Assembly (NCBI GenBank): GCA_964489055.1
Contig: CAZAXF010000047.1
Coordinates: 1 to 23,246, forward strand
Direction of reading: 5' to 3'
DNA length: 23,246 nucleotides
Source of the DNA: 66-474 sp964489055
GTDB taxonomy: Bacteria > Pseudomonadota > Gammaproteobacteria > Xanthomonadales > Rhodanobacteraceae
Shown here: piece by piece, positions 7,714 through 13,939 of the stretch
Layout of the letters: each line of letters opens with the position of its first letter
Numbering within the stretch: position 1 is the first letter of the stretch
Notes under the pieces: generated by a model
Databases searched by the model: none
Seen by the model: the letters and a program-made list of their open reading frames with translations, nothing else
What the model was told of the DNA's origin: nothing
Position numbers and translations under genes: made by a program

Positions 7714-9051
7714 TCACGTGGCGTGACGGTGGCGCGTTGCGCGGCGTTCCAGCTTGACGGGCGCGGATTCGCGAATCAGCGCGATGGCAATCACGCTCAG
7801 CGCGGCCGCGCCGATCCAGTAGAACGCGGGGGCGAGCGGGCTGCCGGTGCGCTGGATCAGCCAGGTTTCTGCCAGCTGCGTGGTGCCGCCGAAGATCGCG
7901 ATGGTGAAGGCGTAGAGGATCGCGATCGTGCCGGAACGCAGGCGCATCGGGACCTGTTCGGAGATCACGGTGAAGATCGGCGCGCCGCCGAGGCCCGCGA
8001 GGATCGACAGCAGCGCGGTGCCGCCGTACAGCATCCCGGCGCTGCGGTAGTGGTCGATCAGCCAGTAGCAGGGCAGGATCAACACCAGCAGCAACAGCAT
8101 CGGTACCAGCATGGCCGGCTTGCGGCCGACCCGATCGGACAGCCAACCGCCGGATGCATCCACCAGCATGCTGACGGCGCCGTAGACGATGGTGGCACCG
8201 AACGCGACGGCGCTCGACATGTGCAGGCTGGAAAGGGCGTAGGTGGTCATGTACCCGCTGGTGTAGCCGCCGACTGTCAGTCCGACCAGCATCAGCAGGC
8301 CGCACACGATCACGCGCAGGTGCGGTGCGATGCGTTCGCCCAGGCGCGGGTGCGCGGCTGCGCCGACACGCGCGGTACGCTTCGCGGTCGGCATGGTCTC
8401 GGGGAGCCGCGAGCGCAGCCATACGCCGAAGGGGATGATTGCCACGCCCAGCCCCATCGCGACGCGCCAGCCCCAATCCTGGATCTGCAGGTCGGTGAGC
8501 TGCAGGCCGAGGACCAGCGCCACGATCCCGGCCAGCGTGCTTGCCGCGTCCTGCGTGAGTGCCTGCATTGCGCCGTAGAAACCGCGGCGCGCCGGTGGCG
8601 CGGCCTCCACCATGTACGCGGTCGATGGCCCGACTTCGCCACCCAGCGCGAAGCCCTGGATCAGCCGGAACAGCAGCACCAGGATTGGCGCCGCGACACC
8701 GATGCGTGCGTGCGACGGCGTCAGGCACAGGCCGGCCATGCCGATGCCCATCAGCGAAAACGTGATCAGCATGACCGGTCGGCGGCCGATGCGGTCCGCC
8801 AGCGGGCCGAAGAACAGGCCGCCAAGCGGGCGCGTGACGAAACCCGCACCGAAGGTCGCCAGCGATCCGAGCAGCGACAGGCCGGCGTGTTGCGAGGGAA
8901 AGAACGTGCGGCCCAGGTACACCGCGAACAGGGCATAGGTGACGAAGTCGTAGAATTCGAGCCCGTTGCCGACGAACACCGCGAACACGTTGCGCAATGG
9001 CACGCGTCCGGTGGACGTCGCATCCGGCCGCGCGTTGCCGGCCGTCGTCAT
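7714..9051 (-). CDS. MHS-family MFS transporter (metabolite:H+ symporter)
   Basis: The 445-residue membrane protein begins MTTAGNARPD and enters helix 1 with VFAVFVGNGLEFYDFVTYAL, the hallmark of the MHS group (citrate, alpha-ketoglutarate, proline/betaine carriers of the KgtP/ProP type). Other group features are TRPLGGLFFGPLADRIGRRP (loop 2-3 motif A), LIQGFALGGEVG (helix 4) and WLSDRVGRKPAML in the second half. It is probably a proton-coupled uptake system for an organic acid or compatible solute. The frame stays open upstream to about 9252, but the extra 67 residues are basic and non-conserved, so 9051 is preferred; no strong Shine-Dalgarno is visible. It is convergent with the regulator gene. 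The 9052-9265 gap holds nothing recognised. Confidence 0.88.
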   Translation of the reverse strand: MTTAGNARPDATSTGRVPLRNVFAVFVGNGLEFYDFVTYALFAVYLGRTFFPSQHAGLSLLGSLATFGAGFVTRPLGGLFFGPLADRIGRRPVMLITFSLMGIGMAGLCLTPSHARIGVAAPILVLLFRLIQGFALGGEVGPSTAYMVEAAPPARRGFYGAMQALTQDAASTLAGIVALVLGLQLTDLQIQDWGWRVAMGLGVAIIPFGVWLRSRLPETMPTAKRTARVGAAAHPRLGERIAPHLRVIVCGLLMLVGLTVGGYTSGYMTTYALSSLHMSSAVAFGATIVYGAVSMLVDASGGWLSDRVGRKPAMLVPMLLLLVLILPCYWLIDHYRSAGMLYGGTALLSILAGLGGAPIFTVISEQVPMRLRSGTIAILYAFTIAIFGGTTQLAETWLIQRTGSPLAPAFYWIGAAALSVIAIALIRESAPVKLERRATRHRHAT

Positions 9052-9265
9052 GCGCCGACGCCGCGCCGCGTGGTTGCCTCGCACCGGCGATCGATGCGCC
9101 ATGCGGATGCGCGATACCCGTTGGCGGTCATGCAGTGGGCAGTGGTGGCCGGGAAGGTTCCCCGCCCAAGCGTAACTGCATTGATGGTGGATCTGCAGGT
9201 ATCGGTCGGGCCCGGTGGGACAAGCCACGGCCGGGCATGGCGTGCGCCCCATCCGGCCCGCCCCG

Positions 9266-9295
9266 AAAAAAAACGGGCCGCCCGAAGGCGGCCCG
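9266..9295 (-). terminator. Rho-independent terminator of the Hsp20 gene
   Basis: A perfect 9-bp stem (9274-9282 with 9287-9295) and a CGAA tetraloop are followed, in minus-strand direction, by eight Ts (the A-run 9266-9273). It begins 24 bases downstream of the hsp20 stop codon. Confidence 0.93.
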
Positions 9296-9319
9296 CAAGC
9301 GTTGCATTGATGATGGTTG

Positions 9320-9820
9320 TTACGCGGCCTTCGACACCGGGATGCGGTGGGTCTTGCTTTCGACGTGGGCCGCCTTGGGCAGCGTCACGGTCAGAAGGCC
9401 GTTGTCCAGCGTGGCCTTGGCCTTGGCAAGGTCGATGTCGATGCCCAGCGGGATCTGCCGCTCGAAGCGACCGTACATGCGCTCGCTGTAGCGATGGTCA
9501 CTCTTGACGTCTTCCCGCTCTTCCTTGCGTTCGCCGCGCAGGTACAGCGTACCGTCGGCAAACTGGATGTCGACGTCCTTCTCGTCCATGCCGGGCACTT
9601 CCACGGTCAACACCAGGTTCTTGTCATGGTCGACAAGGTCGATGCTCGGCCAGCCATTGTCGAGCTGGCCGCCACGCAACTGCGGCATGTCAAAGCCGCT
9701 CCACATGTCGTCGAACAACCGATTCATTTCGCGCTGCAGCGCGAAGAATGGATCGCGGTTGCCGGCACGGACCAGGCTGCTGCGGTTGCGGTTCCAGGGA
9801 ATGAGCTGCGTCACACTCAT
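9320..9820 (-). CDS. Small heat-shock protein, Hsp20/alpha-crystallin family
   Basis: The 166-residue cytosolic chaperone belongs to the family that holds unfolding proteins for later refolding by DnaK or ClpB. The N-terminal arm FFALQREMNRLFDDMW (25-40) is typical of bacterial class A sHSPs. The alpha-crystallin domain spans about 57-152 and carries VEVPGMDEKDVDI, LYLRGERKEE, YGRFERQIPL and the consensus NGLLTVTLPKA (140-150). The C-terminal IPV (160-162) is the I-x-I/V anchor used in oligomer assembly. The start at 9820 is supported by GGAGGTG about 8 bases upstream. The gene stands alone, with its own terminator. No convincing sigma-32 promoter was resolved in the upstream region. Confidence 0.96.
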   Translation of the reverse strand: MSVTQLIPWNRNRSSLVRAGNRDPFFALQREMNRLFDDMWSGFDMPQLRGGQLDNGWPSIDLVDHDKNLVLTVEVPGMDEKDVDIQFADGTLYLRGERKEEREDVKSDHRYSERMYGRFERQIPLGIDIDLAKAKATLDNGLLTVTLPKAAHVESKTHRIPVSKAA

Positions 9821-9986
9821 GGTCTTTCACCTCCGTAACAGGTTGTATGGATTCTCGGGCGGGCTGCCTTTGCAGTACCGCCTCATGAGACCCGATTCGA
9901 TGGAAAAAGTTCCCAACAAGCAGTGACTTGCGTCAGATATTCACGGTTCGTTCAGGTTTCACGATAGACCCGTGCGCCAGGTCGGT

Positions 9987-10138
9987 TCATGGCCGGGCAT
10001 CGGTCCGGGTCAGCCGCGCGAAGCCGGCAATGTCGATACGGGAACCGCACATGATCACGCCCACGCGTTTGCCGACCGGCCGCCCGCGCAGCGGTCCGCA
10101 CGGCGCCGCGGTTGCGGCGGCACCGAATGGGTCCACGA
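9987..10138 (-). pseudogene. Fragment of a threonine dehydratase gene (3' end), part of a mosaic ruin
   Basis: Bases 10011-10130 align without gaps to 12419-12538, the 3' end of the intact dehydratase gene, with 17 mismatches in 120 by hand count (about 86% identity). On the minus strand it reads ...FGAAATAAPCGPLRGRPVGK... and GVIMCGSRIDIAGFAR before a stop at 9987, compared with GAAATAALCGPLRERLAGK and GVIVCGTNIDLAGFAR in the intact gene. Only about 45 C-terminal residues remain. There is no start or PLP-binding part, so it is not functional. Homology ends around 10130-10138, where the DUF455-like piece begins. Confidence 0.85.
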
Positions 10139-10292
10139 GTGCTCGCAGCCCGTGGGCCGGACGTGCCTCCAGGCGTGAGCGCGCGCCTTGCCTCGGTCGG
10201 CGACATGCCATCACCAGGATCCTGGAAATCATTCGGCGCGAGGAAGCGCCGCACGTCGTCACCGGTACACGCTGGTTCCCGTACTGCTGCGA
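10130..10292 (+). pseudogene. Fragment of a DUF455 gene (middle), part of a mosaic ruin
   Basis: This stretch aligns to 1068-1231 of the intact DUF455 gene (residues about 164-218). The first part reads PRVLAARGPDVPPGVSARL in frame 2. A one-base deletion near 10204 (GACGATGCC in the intact gene, GACATGCC here) then shifts the frame, and homology continues in frame 1 as ITRILEIIRREEAPHV and TGTRWFPYCC. Both ends are missing and the frame is broken, so it is a pseudogene. It joins the amidohydrolase fragment abruptly at 10292/10293. Confidence 0.85.
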
Positions 10293-10496
10293 TACGGCAT
10301 GCGCCACGCACGGGCGTTGCTGGCAGCCACCGCGGTGTACGCGCAGATCCTGTATCGGCAGGACAGGTTCGGCCAGCGCAAGCCGAAACGGGATGCCGAC
10401 ATCGTCGCGGCAGCGAGCGACCCGACTCGGGACATCAGCGCGATCGAACACGTGCCGTTCGTGATGACGGGCGGAATGGTCCACAAGCAGCCATGA
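10293..10496 (+). pseudogene. Fragment of the amidohydrolase gene (3' end), part of a mosaic ruin
   Basis: The fragment aligns to 2708-2911 over 204 bases with no gap, ending at the same TGA. By hand count there are 41 mismatches (about 80% identity), 21 of them at third codon positions. The translation YGMRHARALLAATAVYAQIL...DPTRDISAIEHVPFVM...HKQP matches the last 67 residues of the intact enzyme. The metal-binding part is absent, so no enzyme can be made. The third-position bias suggests the source was once a selected, already diverged homologue rather than a very recent duplicate. Confidence 0.88.
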
Positions 10497-10550
10497 TCAC
10501 AACGTGCGTCGATGCAACATGATCAACGTCCGGTGCCGGCGCCGCAATGC

Positions 10551-10579
10551 AAAAAAAGGCGGGAGCTTCGGCTCCCGCC
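10551..10579 (-). terminator. Rho-independent terminator of the DUF6448 gene
   Basis: A perfect 9-bp stem GGCGGGAGC / GCTCCCGCC (10558-10566 with 10571-10579) and a TTCG loop are followed, in minus-strand direction, by seven Ts (A-run 10551-10557). It lies 35 bases beyond the stop at 10615. Confidence 0.93.
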
Positions 10580-10614
10580 CAGGGTTTTGCCACTTTCAGG
10601 TTGTGCCGTGGTGT

Positions 10615-11250
10615 TCAGTGCGCGTCGGCAACTTCACCGTGCGTATGGCTGATCCCCACATCGACCAGATTGTGCACGGCCTCGACGAAGTGCGTGAACT
10701 GCACGTACGACGCCACGTACTCGCGTCCCTGCTCCACCGATTGCTCGGCGGACTGCCGGTGCTGGTAGGCGGTTGCGAAGCGCTCGCGTACCTGTGCATG
10801 GATCGCTGCCGAGAGTTCATCGGCCAGCTCATCGATGTGACCGGTCGCCAGCGCCCGGTCTGCCGCCGCGATCGCGGGTTCCACGCTGCCCACCGGCTTG
10901 ATGCCGGTGAAAGGTGCTCCCTCGCTGGCGCGGTGTATCCTGACGAGCGTCTCGAAGAAATAGTTGTCGGCGACCGTTTTGGCGGTGTCGCTTTCACCGC
11001 GCACGGCCAGGGCCATCTTGAACGCGCTGCGCACCTCCGCCTCGTCGCTCGCCGGCACCCACTTGAGGACCGGCGTTACGTCCTTCTGGACAAGCGCATG
11101 CTGCGCGTCGGCGATCACCGGGCCATCCAGGCTGTCACAGTGCGCCATGGCCGGACCGGCGAATACGAGCACAAGCGCCGCCGCCAGCACCAGCGTCGCG
11201 ATGCGTGGAAGCCTCATCCGTATTCGTGGAAGATTCGTTCGTATGTGCAT
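10615..11250 (-). CDS. Exported DUF6448 family protein
   Basis: The 211-residue product starts at 11250, where GAGGAGA lies just upstream. The open frame reaches 11511, but the extra 87 residues are unlike any leader. Residues 1-36 form a signal peptide (basic MHIRTNLPRIRMRLPRIA, then LVLAAALVLVFAGPAMA, cleavage before HCDSLDG). The mature part has the DUF6448 hallmarks HCDSLDGPV, VLKWVPASDEAEVRSAF, ADNYFFETLVRIHRASEGAP and the C-terminal GREYVASYVQFTHFVEAVH. Several His and Glu residues could bind a metal or haem, but the function is unknown to me. The leader coding sequence contains a short direct repeat (CTTCCACG-AATACGG / CTTCCACG-CATCG). A Crp/Fnr regulator gene is next upstream, 181 bp away, on the same strand. 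Confidence 0.8.
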   Translation of the reverse strand: MHIRTNLPRIRMRLPRIATLVLAAALVLVFAGPAMAHCDSLDGPVIADAQHALVQKDVTPVLKWVPASDEAEVRSAFKMALAVRGESDTAKTVADNYFFETLVRIHRASEGAPFTGIKPVGSVEPAIAAADRALATGHIDELADELSAAIHAQVRERFATAYQHRQSAEQSVEQGREYVASYVQFTHFVEAVHNLVDVGISHTHGEVADAH

Positions 11251-11431
11251 GGGATTCTCCTCGGGTTCGGTGCCTGTGTTGCGTGTCCCGCCGGACGCGG
11301 GATGGACGCCTGCGGCCGCTTCGATGCAACCGCCGTCAAGTGCAGGGGACACGATACGATGCGGGCAGCGATCCAGTACATGACCTGGCGCAATCAAGTC
11401 CGCCCGGGGTTTTCTGACCATCCAAGACCGG

Positions 11432-12181
11432 TCAGCCTTCGATGATCGCCCGCAATCCGTCCTGGTCCAGAATGCGCACCCACTGGCGGCCCGAGTCGAC
11501 CAGGCCTTCACGTTTCATCCGCGCCATGACCCGGCTGACCGTTTCCGGCGTCGCGCCCACCATGGCCGCGAGATCCTGCTGCGGCAGCGGCACCTGGATG
11601 AGTATGCCCTGTCCGGTCTTTTCGCCCAGGCGTTCGGCCAGCTTGATCAAGGCCATGGCGATCCGCGCATCGACAGGGGAGGTGGTCAACTGCCGGATTG
11701 CTTCACGCGCGTCGTTCAGGCTCCGGGACGTGCTTTTCAGCACCTCCATGGTGAACGCCGGGAATTGTTCCAGCAGGTGCTGAAAGTCCGATCCGGATAC
11801 GGTCAGCACGCAGCAGGCGGTTTGGGCGATGGCGGTCTCGGGATAGCGGCCGAGCCCCAGTGACGCGAGCCCGCCAAACAGACCGCCCTGCGGCAAAAGG
11901 TCGATCAGCACATCGTCGCCGCCCGCGCTGTGCCGCAGCAATTTCACGTTGCCGTGGGCGACGAAGAACAGCGATCTGGCCGTCTCGCCTTCCCTGCAAA
12001 TGACGGCACCCTGGGGGTAATGCTGCTCGCGGAATCGTTCATCGACCGCCGCCAATGCCCTGGCCGAGAGTCCCTCGAAGTACGTGGCGTGACCCAGGAT
12101 TTCACGGCGCAGTTCCGGCGAACAGTGATCCGGATTCAGGCTGTCACGATTCAGGGGCGTTGCGCGACGACGACGACTCAT
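11432..12181 (-). CDS. Crp/Fnr-family transcriptional regulator
   Basis: The 249-residue cytosolic regulator has an N-terminal cyclic-nucleotide-binding-like beta-roll (about 34-150), with HYPQGAVICREGETARSLFFV, GNVKLLRHSAGGDDVLIDLL and QGGLFGGLASLG. A dimer helix follows, then a Crp-type HTH at about 195-235 (PLPQQDLAAMVGATPETVSR is the helix-turn-helix). The N-terminal region lacks the four-cysteine pattern of oxygen-sensing Fnr (C20 is alone before the domain; C148 and C149 sit at its end), so an Fe-S oxygen sensor is unlikely. The effector may be a nucleotide, NO or redox signal. The start at 12181 is preceded by AGGATGAG. An imperfect palindrome at 12209-12230 could be an autoregulatory site. 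Confidence 0.9.
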   Translation of the reverse strand: MSRRRRATPLNRDSLNPDHCSPELRREILGHATYFEGLSARALAAVDERFREQHYPQGAVICREGETARSLFFVAHGNVKLLRHSAGGDDVLIDLLPQGGLFGGLASLGLGRYPETAIAQTACCVLTVSGSDFQHLLEQFPAFTMEVLKSTSRSLNDAREAIRQLTTSPVDARIAMALIKLAERLGEKTGQGILIQVPLPQQDLAAMVGATPETVSRVMARMKREGLVDSGRQWVRILDQDGLRAIIEG

Positions 12182-12208
12182 GGCGTACTCATCCTGCCGC
12201 TACGGAAA

Positions 12209-12230
12209 GTGTACATTCATCCCTGTGCAC
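12209..12230. promoter_or_regulatory. Candidate operator: imperfect palindrome upstream of the Crp/Fnr gene
   Basis: GTGTACA (12209-12215), an 8-base spacer and TGTGCAC (12224-12230) form a 22-bp inverted repeat with one mismatch per arm pair. It lies 28 bases before the regulator's start codon. Size, symmetry and place fit a Crp/Fnr-type dimer site, although the arms match neither the Crp (TGTGA) nor the Fnr (TTGAT) consensus exactly. Confidence 0.35.
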
Positions 12231-12397
12231 CGCTGGCCGCATGCGCGCGGCCAGCAGTCCGCGCGGGTCCCACGGAGGTCAGGAAAGCGACGCCGGTAGC
12301 CGGTGCGCGACGCCGACGCGCCGGGAAGCGCTGGGCATGCATGGAGACTGTGTCCGGGTGGGGCTTGCGGAACCAGGCCCGGCCACGTTTCCCGATA

Positions 12398-13405
12398 TTA
12401 CCCTGGGTACGCAATGGCCAGCCGCGCGAAGCCGGCGAGGTCGATATTGGTGCCGCACACGATCACGCCCACGCGCTTTCCGGCCAGCCGCTCGCGCAGC
12501 GGCCCGCACAGCGCCGCGGTTGCGGCGGCACCGGCCGGTTCCACGGCCAGTTTCATGTCGGCGAACAGGAGGCCCATCGCGCGCTGCATCGCTGCATCGG
12601 GGATCGTCACGATTTCATCGACGAAGCGCCGCGCGATGCCGAAGCTGTGGGGCAGGGCATAGGGTGCGGCGAGGCTGTCGGCGATGGTATCGACGTGTTC
12701 CAGTTTTTGTGGTGAGCCGGCCGCGAAGCTGCGGCGCATGCTGTCGGCGCCCTCGGGTTCCACGCCGTACACGGCGCAGCGCGGCTGCGTCTGCTTGACG
12801 GCGCAGGCGATGCCGGCGATCAGGCCGCCACCGCCGATCGGCACGATCACGGCATCGAGGTCGGCGACCTGGTTGCACCATTCCAGGCCCACGGTCGCGG
12901 TGCCGAGCACGGTCAGCTCGCCTTCGAAGGGATGGATGAAGCTGCGGCGCTCGTCGCGCTGGATGCGCTCGACTTCCTCGAATGCCGCATACACATCGTC
13001 GGCCAGCACGACCTCGGCGCCGTACGCCCGGCACAGCGCCACGCGCGCGGGATTGGCGGTTTTCGGCATCACCACCTTCGCGGTGGTGCCGACGCTGCGC
13101 GCGGCAAATGCGACCGCGATGGCGTGGTTGCCGGCGCTGACGGCGGTGACGCCACGATGCCTTGCGTCCTCCGGCAGTGCCATCGCGTTCAGCAACGCTC
13201 CGCGTGCCTTGAAGGTGCCGGTGTACTGGAACAGTTCCAGTTTCAGGAAAACCTGCGTGTCCGCGCCCGCGGCGGTTTCGATCGCATCGCCGCGCCAACG
13301 CCACACCGGCGTTTCGCGCACGCGCTCGCCAAGCCGTTCGCGCGCCGCGCGGATGTCGGCAAGGCTGGGTGCAGCGGGCGGGGTATCCGGCATGGTCACG
13401 CACAT
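12398..13405 (-). CDS. Threonine/serine dehydratase (PLP fold type II)
   Basis: The 335-residue cytosolic enzyme is predicted to deaminate threonine to 2-oxobutanoate and/or serine to pyruvate. K66 in YTGTFKARG is the PLP Schiff-base lysine, SAGNHA (90-95) is the substrate loop, and GGGGLIAG (191-198) is the phosphate-binding glycine loop. The length without an ACT domain corresponds to the catabolic TdcB or serine-racemase-like type rather than feedback-regulated IlvA. The start may be 13405 or the second ATG at 13393; neither has a strong ribosome-binding site. It follows the small membrane-protein gene after 4 bases and probably shares its transcript. A decayed copy of its 3' end lies at 9987-10138. 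Confidence 0.9.
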   Translation of the reverse strand: MCVTMPDTPPAAPSLADIRAARERLGERVRETPVWRWRGDAIETAAGADTQVFLKLELFQYTGTFKARGALLNAMALPEDARHRGVTAVSAGNHAIAVAFAARSVGTTAKVVMPKTANPARVALCRAYGAEVVLADDVYAAFEEVERIQRDERRSFIHPFEGELTVLGTATVGLEWCNQVADLDAVIVPIGGGGLIAGIACAVKQTQPRCAVYGVEPEGADSMRRSFAAGSPQKLEHVDTIADSLAAPYALPHSFGIARRFVDEIVTIPDAAMQRAMGLLFADMKLAVEPAGAAATAALCGPLRERLAGKRVGVIVCGTNIDLAGFARLAIAYPG

Positions 13406-13409
13406 CGGG

Positions 13410-13616
13410 TCAATAACGCACGAAGTATGGCACCGCCATCAGCACGATGCCCACGATCACCGTCAGCAGCGTGCCACGCACGAACCACGGATACACCATC
13501 AGCGCGATGCCGCACACCAGCGGCACGATCATCGACTGCTTCTTGCCGTAGATGAAGTATCCGACGCCGATCGCGCCGAACACGATACCCAGGGCGAGGG
13601 TGGCGGGTGTGGGCAT
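13410..13616 (-). CDS. Small membrane protein of unknown function
   Basis: The 68-residue product starts MPTPATLALG and contains three hydrophobic segments (about 5-23, 29-46 and 49-66), with a YGKKQ basic turn after the first. Such three-helix mini membrane proteins with YGKKQ are widespread as hypothetical proteins. No partner or function is visible. It sits between the poxB remnant and the dehydratase, all on the minus strand with gaps of 26 and 4 bases. The ribosome-binding site is weak (GAGCGAG). The frame stays open far upstream, but that part is a shadow of the GltB-domain gene. Confidence 0.72.
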   Translation of the reverse strand: MPTPATLALGIVFGAIGVGYFIYGKKQSMIVPLVCGIALMVYPWFVRGTLLTVIVGIVLMAVPYFVRY

Positions 13617-13642
13617 CGGTGGCGCTCGCTCAAAGGGCCCGG

Positions 13643-13915
13643 TCAGCGCAGGAAATGGTTGCGCAGCAGATCCGGCACTTCGCCGGCGCGCCCGTCCGGC
13701 ACGGCCTTCACGCCGAACAGCGCAGGCGAGGCAACCTGTGACAGTTCCACCCCGGGCGGCATCACCGGTCCGGTCCGATTGACGCGCACCGGCAGCAGGG
13801 CCGGCCCGTCCACGGCCAGCCATTGGCGCATCGCCGGTTCCAAAGTGTCGTCCTTGTCCACCGGCCGACATCGACGAGTACGTCGACGATGGTTTCGGCA
13901 ACCTTGCGGGGACAT
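13643..13915 (-). pseudogene. poxB: Internally deleted pyruvate oxidase/dehydrogenase (PoxB-like) remnant
   Basis: A 90-codon frame (ATG at 13915, stop at 13643) preserves only the two ends of a TPP-dependent pyruvate oxidase. Right after the ATG the neighbouring frame encodes RKVAETIVDVLVDVG, the usual N-terminus of this family. Then the sequence jumps to TLEPAMRQWLAVDGPALLPV and onwards through VMPPGVEL to a final EVPDLLRNHFLR, which matches the PoxB C-terminus (E. coli PoxB ends EVIDLAKTNWLR). About 480 residues including all cofactor domains are missing. CCCC in place of CCC after the ATG shifts the N-terminal part out of frame, and the ATG frame reads on into the C-terminal tail. A full ribosome-binding site (AAGGAGT) survives, so a scrambled 90-residue peptide could still be made. 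The gene symbol refers to the likely ancestor. Confidence 0.8.
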
Positions 13916-13939
13916 TGCTGGACTCCTTCCGGGTCGGGT

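Noticed and set aside
9052..9252. N-terminal extension of the MHS transporter
   Set aside because: The 67 extra residues are basic, non-hydrophobic and unlike transporter N-termini; helix 1 begins properly after the ATG at 9051.
9841..9960. Sigma-32 promoter upstream of hsp20
   Set aside because: CTTG- and CCAT-like elements exist on the minus strand, but the spacing and sequence do not fit the heat-shock consensus well enough to call.
11384..11397. Possible FNR/Anr box upstream of the DUF6448 gene
   Set aside because: Only one half-site (TTGAT on the minus strand) matches; the other arm is CCTGG, and the distance to the start codon is about 145 bases.
11251..11511. N-terminal extension of the DUF6448 protein
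   Set aside because: The extension would bury the signal peptide; a strong ribosome-binding site precedes the ATG at 11250.
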